In this document: piece by piece, positions 46,148 through 56,399 of the stretch
Layout: every line of letters starts with the position of its first letter
Numbering within the stretch: the stretch's first letter is position 1
DNA from: Diphasiastrum complanatum
Lineage: Eukaryota > Streptophyta > Lycopodiopsida > Lycopodiales > Lycopodiaceae
Direction of reading: 5' to 3'
NCBI GenBank assembly: GCA_029204225.1
Contig: MU831851.1
Coordinates: 1 to 64,000 of the forward strand
Length of the DNA stretch: 64,000 nucleotides
Made by a program: the position numbers and the translations under genes
Notes under the pieces: model-generated
What the model saw: only the letters and a program-made list of their open reading frames with translations
Told to the model about the DNA's origin: nothing
Databases searched by the model: none

Positions 46148-47314
46148 GACAATACATGATTTTCAACCCGACTAACAAAACAAAATTCAAGTGAGATGTA
46201 TTACCATAAGGGATGTCAGGTCCTAGCAGACGAGTTGGGTGGAACATCTTCCCTGATGATAGCACAGAATTTCATGATACATGGTATGTCTCTCTTATAA
46301 GGATACACCTCACTCTCTAGAAAAGGATTAGAATACGAATATCTTAAGAATGATAATAATTCATAATGGGAAAACTAAGAGGCTTTGGACATCTCATGAT
46401 TTCACCTAGACATGTGACCCCTAGGATATGTATAATCCTAGGGGTCACATGTATATGTTGCAACTATGCCAATATTTACAACAACTAATAAATGAATCTA
46501 GATTAGCATGAAATAAGAATGGAGAGGATAGAAATTCAACAATACTAGCCGACGAATAATGATATGTCATTTTGATTTATTACTTGTCCTATTCACAATG
46601 TGTGTTGATCATCATTCATAGTACATAGGTAGCTCAGCGAATAATAACCTATTACTCGTCCATTACTCGCAATTGTCTATTACTCGCCATCAGATAGGTT
46701 TTAATTTTTTTTAAATAGATCTGAGTGACTGATAATCAAAAATTCATGTCCTTTCTGATTTTTCCTGATTGACTTTTAATTTTCACAAAAACTTGTTTTC
46801 CTCCCATCTCCCGATCTAATTTTGACTTCATTTCAATTTTGATCCACACCTCGATCCATCCTCTAATCACCATATAATAGAAAAGATATACAAAAATTTC
46901 TAAGAAAAATCATTAGGGGATATTAAAACTGAAAATGGGCCCATTGTAAAGATGTTTTTTTTTACTTCGCACATTTTAAACGTCCAAGTGGGCCAATAAA
47001 TTGCGTCCATCTGTGACAAACTATAACAGTACTTGATGAGCAAAATATTTTCTGGCATTCCCTGTCAAAATTTGGAGATTTTTAAGAATCTTGTCAGACA
47101 GAACAAATGATTGTGATTGGACCACCGTTATTGCCTGAATACTCCATGCTGCCCGTATTTGTAAACTCGAGGTTAATTTGGATTCAATGTTCATAAACTA
47201 GTTAAGTAATCCATATAGTTTAGGAGCTTTTTGTCATTCTTAGGTATACCTCTCATTCTCTTCATTCTCTTCGTTTTCATTCGTAATCAACTTTCATAGA
47301 CATATTTTGGACTA
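46148..47314. other. Unassigned DNA with perfect 18-bp hairpin
   Basis: It begins with the right GACAA target copy of element F (46148-46152). No gene is recognised. The notable structure is a perfect inverted repeat at 46410-46452. Near 46540-46700, short phrases containing ATTACTCG recur four times. Confidence 0.5.
46410..46452. repeat. Perfect 18-bp inverted repeat with 7-nt loop
   Basis: ACATGTGACCCCTAGGAT (46410-46427), loop ATGTATA (46428-46434), then the exact reverse complement (46435-46452). The stem is less AT-rich than its surroundings. There is no T-run after it that would suggest a bacterial terminator. It is not part of any recognised element. Confidence 0.85.
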
Positions 47315-47780
47315 ATGGTGACACATAATTGGAGACCAAGAAGAACCATTGATGCTATCAATATTTGCAATGAAAAAAATACAGAAGTTCAATGGATACC
47401 AAGAATATATCGTAAATATCAGAGGATTTTGATGTATCCATCTTCATGAGTCTCTTTCCAGAAAAGAAAAAGATCAGATAACATATATAGAAGCTCTTGG
47501 AAAAGAAGGATAATGGATTCAAAGTATCAACTGTTGATCAATCCATCACTAGAAGTTGAGTTTGGCATGCTTATCTCCACAAAGAGCTCAACATCCAAGG
47601 TTTAAATCCAGATGATAGAAGAAAATGCAATTGTAAGTATATGATTACTATGTACATATTTACATTAAATGTCTTTAGTATTAGCATTTTATTCATATTA
47701 AATTTTTCTCACAATATTTTTGTTGGTTTTGCAGATTTATATCCATCAAATTTTTTTGAATGACAATTCTCTGTCCCTGT
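47315..47780 (+). pseudogene. Possible two-exon gene fragment
   Basis: From the ATG at 47315 a basic 44-codon frame reads MVTHNWRPRRTIDAINICNE, then IPRIYRKYQRILMYP, before a stop. Frame-shifted coding-like sequence continues to 47632. A consensus-like intron follows: GTAAGT at 47633, T-rich tract, TTGCAG ending at 47734 (102 bp). The product is not recognised. It may be a fragment of a transposase-like gene or a host gene. Confidence 0.25.
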
Positions 47781-48439
47781 CATGTGCCAAATCACTCAAA
47801 AAGGGTTTTTTTTTGGGAGAGTGTAGGCCCACCACTTACCCCCTAATACTCCAAGAGGGTAGGCCCATCATTACTAGGGACACCTTCATTGCATTAACTC
47901 GTGGGTAGCATCTATCAAGCTCCCTCCTAAATCCCCAAAAAGTGAATGTACTACTAAAAGGTACAGTGAAAAATGGGTTTTTATTTTGTACCACCAAACC
48001 ATGCTTTCAACCAAAAAGCTAGAAACACAAGGATCTCCATAGAATCTCAATAGAATCCAAAGGAAGAGTACAAATCAATGGAAAAATGAGCATGAATTCT
48101 ATGGCACATGAGACCTAGCAATGAAAATCCCCATAGCTCACATTCACAAGGAGGAAGCAATAAGCTCTCACTTGCAAATGAGCCAAAAGATCCACAAATT
48201 GATGTCTCTTGCTTAGTTATAGACAATGCTCTTACTTAACTAAACATAAGTATCTTGAGGGATAGTTAGCCCTTGTTAAGTGTTATTTAAACTACATTGG
48301 GCCCTTATTGGCCTATTATCCTCATTAGCTACTTTGGAGGTCCTAAAGAGGGAACTATCTTGTTCTTAAGGCTAATAGCTCCTTTTGGGCCTACAAAGCT
48401 TACATTAGATATTATCTTGCATGTATAAGCATGGATGTA
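47781..48439. other. Unassigned DNA
   Basis: The stretch contains a short direct repeat (GTAGGCCCACCACTTAC near 47824 and GTAGGCCCATCATTAC near 47859) and a T-run near 47807. No ORF or element could be assigned. An LTR beginning TGTAGGCCC at 47823 is possible but unsupported. Confidence 0.35.
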
Positions 48440-49300
48440 CTAAGTATATGACAGTCCCACTACCGAATCAATGCGCATTTGCACAAAGCAAAAGTGAGAC
48501 ACTGGAGGAGGCGCGCGTTGAACCGATATCCTAAAAAATGTAAGAATAAGCATATATGTAGTACTTCTATCATAAACAATGGTAGTCACTGAATTGGTGT
48601 TCGTATATAAATGCTCCATACGAAGTAGTCGACATGAATATTGACACTCTGTAATATGATGAAGCATATCTCTGGGCATAATGTTGACCAAAATATATTT
48701 CTTCAAATTTGGTCAATACCTCATTCATAGGTAGTTGTGAATAATTGGCCCGATTGACCTTAAAAATTGACTCTCATTTCGAAATATAAAATTTGCAGTT
48801 GCCCATGTAAATCGTTGAAGCATCAATCCCGAATAGTGAAAATACATTCCAAAGTTGAACCAGGGATTTGATGTTTCAATTGTTCCAAATAATGATTGAA
48901 CAATTATTTTTGACATTACTCGATAGAAGATTCACCTGGTTGAAGTAAAACTCGAAAGAATGTTCAATTATCTTCACATCCTGATCTGAAATCACCATAT
49001 CCATGATAGTGCTTCTTTGATGTTGACATCTTTGATGAGCTTGAGAGCTTTGCACCATCCTAGCACCTCCAAAATTGATTCCTTCCAGTTTTCATGTAGA
49101 TGCTTGACCTTGAGGCCTGCTCCTTCTTCATGTGCATGCTCCTTCATGAGAAAATAAAGATTTCTTCTTGATTTATTAGGATCACAAAGATCTAACATCA
49201 TGTTACCATGATCTAGAGAATTAGACTCATCCAAATTGGCAAGACTACGCATGTTATAATAACAAAGTGTTTGCATCATATCTTCATGCTTGTTTACCAT
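48440..49300 (-). pseudogene. Downstream coding blocks of chimeric element H, unrecognised
   Basis: Minus-strand ORFs at 48992-49300, 48876-49058, 48725-48916 and 48440-48706 overlap or follow one another. They contain phrases such as KVKHLHENWKESILEVLGWCKAL and SLFGTIETSNPWFNFGMYFHYSG. The first continues the 450-codon ORF in a shifted frame: the sequence SSSKDTYLHNEVFSLI is encoded across the junction at about 49330-49370. I do not recognise the products and see no copia enzymatic motifs here. Confidence 0.35.
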
Positions 49301-50646
49301 GCTAATCTTAGATCCAATGAGGCTAAATACTTCATTATGGAGATAAGTGTCTTTAGAAGATGATTCCTTACTCTCATAAAGAGTTTACAATTTGCTTCAA
49401 TACAAATTTTCAAACTATGAGTGAACAAATCACTTTTGCTCTTACATGACTTAAGAGCATACATTTGATGAAATAACCATTTGCTTTCTGATTGATTTAA
49501 AATCAATTTCAACCTTTTAAGAACATCATCTATGTTCTCAAGAGAGACTTCATACTCAACTAGTATGGCTTTACTCCAATTTTGAGATGCAATGATCTCA
49601 CTAAAGCAAATTGATTTATCAAATGACTTAAGAGAAGTAATTATGTGATGTATACCATATGTGATATGCTCCTCTTTCCCTTGAAATGTGAGCCACATGG
49701 ACTCAACCATATTTCTTGAGTTTCTTTTTGGAATCACAATTTGAGAAGGTCTCTCCTCAATCATTGGCACACTTGAACCTTGAGAAGGATTCTCCTCCTC
49801 AATCCTTGGCACATTTGAACCTTGAGATGACTCCTTAAGATCCTCTTCATGGTGCTCCTTTTTGATGGAATCCAGAGACCTCCATGTCTCATAATCATCA
49901 CAACAAGTATGACCATTCAATATGCACTTCCTATGATTATCAAGATTACTTATGCTAGAAACATAAGTCCAAAAATCACCACAACTTGGCATGATTTTTT
50001 CAATATTGAAATCAAAAGGTATTTCCATCTCAATAAGGCTAACTACTTGCTTATGGATATAAGTGTCCACTTTTGATGCTTCACTTATTTTCATAAGAAG
50101 TTTACAACTTGCCTTTAGGATTGAAAACATACAATTTTCATCTTTATGAATGAACACATCATTCATGATCTTATTGAAACCAAAAAATCCTACATTATGA
50201 AGATATTTCCATTTCCTTGACTTCATAACTGATGTAAGCTTACAAGGAAAACATATTTTGCTATCTTTTAAGACATCACACTCAACTAGTATTGCCTTAA
50301 TCCACCTTTGAGATACAAAAATCTCTTTAAAGCAAAATGGTTCTTCATAAGTTGACATGATAGCATGAATGAAACTATTTTCATTTTGTGATTGCTGCTC
50401 CTTATTCTTGATTGATTTCTCTTGGTTCATAACAATAAGTTTGAACTTATCTAAACTTCCAAGAAAAATACTTTCCAAGGACATAAAATAAATCCAAGTT
50501 ACTTTCATGAAAGTGACATCTATCTTTGCATCTTGAACCAAACAATGCACTTCCAAATGAAAAAATTCAAAAAATTTGACATGTGTTGTGATGGACTCTT
50601 GAAGAAAAATCTTGCAAGTCCTTGTGAGACTCCAAGCCTCATTCAC
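49294..50646 (-). CDS. 450-codon chimeric ORF with two diverged modules (element H)
   Basis: A long uninterrupted minus-strand ORF. Residues 92-126 (FIHAIMSTYEEPFCFKEIF..W.KAILVECDVL) and 332-367 (IHHIITSLKSFDKSICFSEII..W.KAILVEYEV) are two versions of the copia linker/start-of-reverse-transcriptase segment. Residues 306-322 (PKRNSRNMVESMWLTFQ) look like the basic copia linker. Each module is followed by a CKLxMK/R piece (181-186 and 420-425), giving a period of about 240 residues. The rest, including SCGDFWTYVSSISNLDNHRKC, is unrecognised. The last about 22 residues are probably out of frame. It has no catalytic motif. The first codons (NEAWSL) follow a zinc-knuckle remnant CFLCGK upstream, so it is part of an internally rearranged element rather than a free-standing gene. 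Confidence 0.5.
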   Translation of the reverse strand: MNEAWSLTRTCKIFLQESITTHVKFFEFFHLEVHCLVQDAKIDVTFMKVTWIYFMSLESIFLGSLDKFKLIVMNQEKSIKNKEQQSQNENSFIHAIMSTYEEPFCFKEIFVSQRWIKAILVECDVLKDSKICFPCKLTSVMKSRKWKYLHNVGFFGFNKIMNDVFIHKDENCMFSILKASCKLLMKISEASKVDTYIHKQVVSLIEMEIPFDFNIEKIMPSCGDFWTYVSSISNLDNHRKCILNGHTCCDDYETWRSLDSIKKEHHEEDLKESSQGSNVPRIEEENPSQGSSVPMIEERPSQIVIPKRNSRNMVESMWLTFQGKEEHITYGIHHIITSLKSFDKSICFSEIIASQNWSKAILVEYEVSLENIDDVLKRLKLILNQSESKWLFHQMYALKSCKSKSDLFTHSLKICIEANCKLFMRVRNHLLKTLISIMKYLASLDLRLAW

Positions 50647-50937
50647 CTTTCCACAAAGGAAACACCTTTCCTTGTCCTTCTTGTATTTTCATTTTGAACT
50701 TGAAGCTCCATCCTTCACCTCGTCCCCCTTGCTTTGGTTCTCCTTGGATGGACTGGTCTTCCTTTTGTAGCATCTTGAGAAAAAATATCCTCCCTTGCCA
50801 CAAAGGTTGCACTCAGGATCCTTTCTTTCCTTCAATAGGATGCCACCTTTTGATGCCATGTGAATAAAAACCTGTGATATGATTCTACAGATGTAATTTG
50901 TGACTTTCAAGAGACTAGATTTGAACATCTTCAACAA
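50647..50937 (-). pseudogene. Shortened gag start with two zinc-knuckle remnants (element H)
   Basis: The ATG at 50859 on the minus strand opens MASKGGILLKERKD, like the MATNGGYMLES start of the intact element, but continues immediately into CNLCGKGGYFFSRC. This is a zinc knuckle whose His is Tyr. The entire capsid helical domain is missing. A second incomplete knuckle (CFLCGK) is encoded about 50 codons later, after a stop, and merges with the 450-codon ORF. Confidence 0.6.
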
Positions 50938-52518
50938 TCTAGAAGGATCTACAAAAGATTTAGCTCACAAACCTAAGAATCAATCTTCATAGTAATGACT
51001 AGTCACTTGGAAACTTTGCTTTGATCACTAAGACAAAAGCACACAATCTTTGAGTCAAATCACTAAAGAAATCAGATCCAATCTCCTATTGGAATCATCA
51101 AATACCAATGACTCTTTCTTTTGAAAGTGGATATGAAAAAGATTTGACACCTAGATTTTCCTTTTCACTTGACTAGTTCTCTCAACACTTGAGATTCTTG
51201 AACAAAAGATAGGTTTTGTTTCAAATACATGAAAATCAAACTTAATCACTTCTTTTGGACTCACTCTTGACCCAAATAATCTCACACTTGAGATTTAGAA
51301 TGAATTTGATTTGATTTGACAACAAACTATACCAACAATTTTTTACAAAGCTTAAAAAATTAGACAACTAGAGATTCACAAAGATCTCAACCATGCATGA
51401 ATACTCAAATATGGACTCCTCCTCATTCTAGACATCAAATGGGATCACAAATCGACCCTCACACTCTCACAAGGAAAGTTTAATAGAACTAATTTGAGTT
51501 TCATACATACTATGTCAATTTTTGCTCAACAAATTGAATTCAATCACTCCTATTGGATTCCACCAATTACTCTACCTTTTAAGACTTGGAATGAAATTCA
51601 AAATCAAAAGTTGTGATTTTTCTCACTAAGATATTGTGCTTCAAAGAGCTAATGCCACTTAGAAATATTTGATCACATAGGAGCAGACAAATTCTTCACC
51701 AATAATAACACAAAATGAGCTTCTAGATCTTGCCCTCTACAAAGGAAGGAACTCTTAGAAAATTGGATATCTCTCTACACATTTGCCATAGACACCTTAA
51801 TGACTCTTTTCAAACCTCACAGACACTCAAACAAATCGAGTAGGATTGAATAATGTGACTTGGATCTCAATCTCTTTCTAGAACTTTCAATTGAAGCCAA
51901 TCTATGTCAAATTCTACAAAAGATTTGCATATATGCTCTATATGCACTAGAAACTCTCAAAGGTTTCACTTGGAGGACAGATCCAAGGATGTTTTCTAGC
52001 AAATTGATGCTTCTAAACTTGACCCTATCACTCTTGAACAAATCTAGAGTGATGGTACAATGGATTTCATCCTCTCACCTTGCATCTCACTCCTTAATCT
52101 TTGATTTTTGGCAAAATCTCTCTTAACTTCAACATGCACTCAAAAAAACAGAGATAATCAATTAATGCACCTAATTCAAGCTTCAAATTTGATTTCTTGG
52201 CTGATCTAATCCAAGAACTAATCAAGGGATTAGATTCTCTATAGAAAATGCTTGATTTTGCACCAAAAATTCTCTCAAATTGGGTGTGTGAGTCAAATTG
52301 TACAAATTTTTTAATTTTCTCAGCCAAAACTGGAGCTGTACGGCCTCACAGGTGTGAAAAGGGTTCCTACAGCCCACAACAAGATCTGGACCAAAAATTT
52401 TGAGGATAGCTATCAAATCCAACTTGCTACACAAAATTTGACTAGTTTCCAAAAAACTGCTAATTTTGGCTTTGATTTGGATTAACCCTATCAATTTTAA
52501 CAAAACCTCTTGTACTAG
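50938..52518 (-). other. Long leader of element H
   Basis: About 1.6 kb of AT-rich, non-coding sequence lie between the primer-binding site and the gag start. This is much longer than the leaders of elements C, F and the intact copy (about 0.5-0.6 kb). Near 52337 it contains TGTACGGCC followed by CACAGGTGTGAA, a variant of the recurring LTR motif pair. No gene is seen. Confidence 0.5.
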
Positions 52519-52530
52519 GCTCTGATACCA
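52519..52530 (-). other. Primer-binding site of element H
   Basis: On the minus strand it reads TGGTATCAGAGC, directly after an LTR end reading TTTTTCCACA. It fixes element H as minus-strand. Confidence 0.8.
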
Positions 52531-53362
52531 TGTGGAAAAAGTACAAAAAGGACCAAGAGTGGATCCTAATCTGATCCTCAAGAGGGATTGGTTGTCAGAT
52601 TACTTGATCTATCAATTTACTTCAGATTAAGATCAATCTAGATCAATTCTAGACACAAAATCCTAACAAGAACAATCATTAATTGAAGATAAGTGTACTT
52701 TATGGTTTCACATGTGTGAAACACTATCTGAGTACGGACTCCAACTTGAAAATCAAGTACACATTGATAGAACCTCAAAACAATCAAAACAAATGTAGAC
52801 AAATGGAGAGAATCACTCAAAATTGCTTCCAAAACCAAGATTGGTGTCTCACAATGATTATGGCCAAATGTGGCTCTATATGTACAATAAGTGGGAGGTC
52901 GTGGTACTGATCATCCCTCTGATCCCACATGTGTGAAGTTGTTTTGTCATATGATGATTCATCATGCAAAACTGACACTTGGACAAAACCTTCTATTTTG
53001 GGCACTTTTGGTCCATCTTCCTTCTATATGGAGATCTACTTGGAAATCTTCTAGAAGTCAAAATTCGTCTACTTTAGCTTATTCCACACATGTGAGCTGT
53101 CCTCTACACATGGGATATGACACCTAACCAAATGATGTGGCTCATGCAATCAATAGATTGATGCCATGTGTCATATGTCTAGAAAACTAGTTTTCGACTA
53201 TTTTAGCCACTAGAACTTGAATTAAATCATATGTACAACATATATGATTATGGTACATGACAAGTACACTAGTTTCACACTTGGGAACATGCTCCACACA
53301 TGTGTGTTTATCTATATACAAGATTTTTGGCCTCTACCAAGCTTATTTTTGCATTTTTCACA
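52531..53362 (-). repeat. 5' LTR of element H
   Basis: On the minus strand it starts TGTGAAAAATGC at 53362 and ends TTTTTCCACA at 52531 (832 bp). The ends are an imperfect inverted repeat. It contains several ACATGTG motifs (near 52691, 52927, 53087, 53292) and GTACGGAC at 52732-52739 beside TTTCACATGTGTGAAA. No 3' LTR was found. At 53363 it abuts a forward copia protease. Confidence 0.7.
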
Positions 53363-54008
53363 AGATTGATAGTGGAGCAAGTTCACACATGACTTTTCAC
53401 AAATATTACTTTACTTCTTTTTTGGCATATGGAGATGACAAGAGGGTGATCTACACGGCTAATGATGGTGAGTGTTCAATCATTGGCACAATTTCTATTT
53501 CTCTCTCTACAAATAGGAATGTTCATTCAAAGGATGTTTTGTTCATTCCATCTATTACCAAGAATTGACTTAGTGTGAGTCAATTGCTAAGTGAAGGTCT
53601 CAAAGTGGAGTTTGATGGAGATGCTTGTATGATCAAAAGGAAGATATCTTGATTGCAAAAGGTAAAAGACAAGGGAAATTGTTCAAACTAGATGCTTGTG
53701 TTATTGCTAACCAAGCTGGATGTGTTGCAACAGAGCAAATAACTATTCAAGAGGTTTGGCATAAAAGGATGGGGCACCTCAACTTCAATTCATTGAAGGT
53801 AATGGCTAGGAAGCAAGTTGTGATTGGTCTTCCAAGTTCCTTAAAAAGCATCAATCATATTTGTGAGTCTTGTGCTTTCTCAAAGTCACATAGACTACCT
53901 TATACTAGATCTACAAATCCTTTTGAAATTGTACATTCAGATATTCATGGAACTACTTCAATTAGCAATAGTTGAGCTAAGATGTATGTAATTTTCATTG
54001 ATGATTTC
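53363..54008 (+). pseudogene. Forward copia protease/pre-integrase fragment (I)
   Basis: Reads IDSGASSHMTFHKYYFTSFLAYGDDKRVIYTANDGE and then, after stops and a shift, KGKRQGKLFKLDACVIANQ, EVWHKRMGHLNFNSL, CESCAFSKSHRLPYTRS and SDIHG. It is closest to element F. It begins exactly at the protease active site, next to the LTR of element H, and ends at IDDF before the first integrase Asp motif is complete. Confidence 0.85.
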
Positions 54009-54270
54009 GTTGGAAACGGTGAGCTCTTGCAACCATTCCTTGGCATTCCCCGAGGCTGAAGTGCCCGAAGTCGAAGTCGAAGTCATTGATGTGCTCGACG
54101 AAGTGCCATTGCAACCAGAGGTCGAAGTCCCTAAAGTGGTTGAAGTTGAAGTCACCAAAGTGCTCGACGAGGTGCCATAGCAACCAGAGGCCGAAGTGCC
54201 CGAGGTGGTCGAAGCCAAAGTTGAAGTCCCCGACGTGTTCGAAGTCAAAGTTGCTGACGTCATCAACATC
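54009..54270. repeat. 69-bp tandem repeat, open on both strands
   Basis: A unit beginning GTGCTCGACGA occurs at 54091 and 54160, with diverged partial copies before and after (to about 54260). Forward it encodes a 23-residue Val/Glu/Pro repeat (VLDEVPLQPEVEVP type) with one stop. On the minus strand the same DNA encodes an uninterrupted Ser/Thr/Gly-rich repeat (103 codons, 53958-54269). Base composition is richer in G and C than the flanks. Which strand, if either, is coding is unknown. Confidence 0.6.
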
Positions 54271-55149
54271 TAAGTGGCCGATGAGGACTCATGCATCAAA
54301 AGATGAAGCCCGAAGGCCAAACTTCGGACAAGTCAAGCTAGCAGACTACGGCTCATCGACTGTAGCTCGACGAACGTGAGGACATTGTACTATCACGCTC
54401 AGTCGCCAAAGCAATGTTATCAAAGGGTGGATAACTAATGGATTAGCGTTAAACCTCTCTTGTAATTTGTTATTAATCTACCTTGTAATCTCACTTGTTG
54501 AGATAAATATAGGATAGAATGCGTATAAGAATATAGAAAAGCAAAGTATGCTAGTAAATGTTGTGCATGAAATTCTACCAACAAACAGAACACATCAATT
54601 ATGTGAGAGGAGCATCAAGCCGCCAACGTGCGAGACATTGAATGACTCGCTCTCCAAACAAAAGCACAATACAAAATGCTTCTAGTTCTTGCATCTCTTA
54701 TTGTCATGTCGCATCTATCTGATGCCTCAAAGTATGTGATATGTAGCTGATTATCTAGGTCTTGGACAAATTTTTTGCAATCCTTCAATCCCACAAAATC
54801 TACATGTTATCATAGTAGGTTCAATAGATAATACAATATGGCTACAATGATTCATACCAGGATATATTAATCACATTTATTTAGATATATATACAAATGT
54901 AAAGACATGTTCGTCCGATATGGATCTTGGTGGCAATCGTGACTATTACTATCAAGATAGCAGATAGTAGTCGTGGCTGTTGTCGCTACCAAGACAGGTG
55001 GCAATCATGGCTCCTATCATTATTAACTTAGCTACACAATACTGAAACTAGCTCTCCTATCATACGTCAATTGTTCTTGAGGTGCCAAATGTTTTCCTCC
55101 ACACCTACAACAATATCTATCAGCTCATTCATCTCAAGGAGAGACTCCA
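54271..55149. other. LTR-like and unassigned DNA
   Basis: Immediately after the tandem repeat the sequence is still relatively GC-rich, with a short hairpin CCGAAG-GCCAAA-CTTCGG near 54310-54327. It then becomes AT-rich, ending in a TTGTAATCT...GATAAATATAGG stretch typical of LTR 3' regions. From about 54560 no structure is recognised, except short phrases (GTGGCAATC) repeated near 54930 and 55000. Confidence 0.35.
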
Positions 55150-56390
55150 TTCTCACCTTCCAAGTTGAATAGTTGTTTCAAGTAAGCTATCACTGCTCTC
55201 AATCTTGATGGCGCTAACTATTGAGTTTGGAAGTTCAAAATCAGAGCACTCTTAAAGGATGAAGGGATCTAGTCAATGAGCGATCTCATAGAAGAAAAGC
55301 CACCAGAGGGAGACCCAAGGAGAGCCGAATGGATCAGAAAAGATGAACACGTAATCACAATCATCATTTCATTGATAAACAGAAAAATCCTCATATAAAT
55401 TGAAGACTTTGAGAGCAGCCATGAAGCGTGGGAAAAGCTAAAACAAAAGTACGAGGTGAGGACTGTTGCATCAATGATGCACCTACACAATCAGTTGTAA
55501 AGCTTATGATGGGATGGCAACCAGTTGGATCAGCACGTTGAGAGGATTAGAATGATCTTTCTGCATCTGGACAGGAAGACCAGCACCACAGCAGCTGATG
55601 TACTTCATGAAGTCTCTACCTACATCCTATCAACCGTTGAGAATGCTCATCCCAAGCTTACCAGAGATGACATTCAAACGAGTCATCGCTCTTGTTGTTG
55701 ATGAAAGAATGATGAGAGATAAGGAGAAGGAAGCAACGACCAGGAGAATATCCTTTTCACAAAAGAAAAGATGATCACTACAACAAACCAAGACACACAG
55801 CCGACATATATTGGTTCAACTCGACAATCCCTTGCATGCACTGCAAGAAGAAAGTGCATTTAGCATATAAGTGCCGATACAATTTAAAAGAAAAAAACAA
55901 GGTTGAAAAGGCCAATGTTGCAGAATCGTCGAAGGATGCATACAAGAGTGACAGCCTTCAGGGTATTCAATGAGGCTTTGACCAGCTATGCACAACATGA
56001 CTATGACATAGTGATCGAGCAACCTCACACACCTCCAAGAATAGACTATCAGGTCCGACAATGGAGGTGAGGACATGAGCAAGGAGTTCTCAAACTTCTA
56101 CCAAGAGCAAAGAATTGAGCATCAGTTCACTCCCCAATAAAAGAAGAAACATAATGCTTGGCGAAGGAGCCAAATGCATGATGTCACAGGCTCAATTGCC
56201 GAGTCAATTTTGGACGGAGGCAATTGCTATAGTAGTACACCTATAGAACAGATCGACAACGACAACCATGGATGACAAGACACCATATGAAATGTGGATA
56301 GGTTATATGTATGTGTGTTCAGATGTACAACATACATGCACATTCCCAAAGAAAAAAGAAGTAGGTCCATTCCGCTGTGCTCGATAAGTT
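55150..56390 (+). pseudogene. Forward copia gag and integrase scraps (J)
   Basis: The forward frames give SLNLDGANY, WKFKIRALLKDEG, HEAWEKLKQKYEVRTVASMMHLHNQL (capsid), then a zinc knuckle CMHCKKKVHLAYKC near 55840-55880. After a deletion, QRIEHQFTP (end of the integrase core) and an FRCTTYMHIPKEK-like piece follow. Protease, most of integrase and all of reverse transcriptase are missing. It meets the minus-strand remnant K at about 56400. Confidence 0.65.
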
Positions 56391-56399
56391 GTTCACTGC

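Noticed and set aside
46410-46452. Hairpin as a bacterial-type terminator
   Set aside because: No T-run follows, and the window is plant nuclear DNA with no operons.
47823-48439. LTR beginning TGTAGGCCC
   Set aside because: No CA end, primer-binding site, purine tract or second copy could be found.
54086-54379. Forward frame of Lys/Ser-rich repeats over the 69-bp unit
   Set aside because: It is a third frame through the same tandem repeat; any frame is open because the unit length is a multiple of three and lacks stops in that frame.
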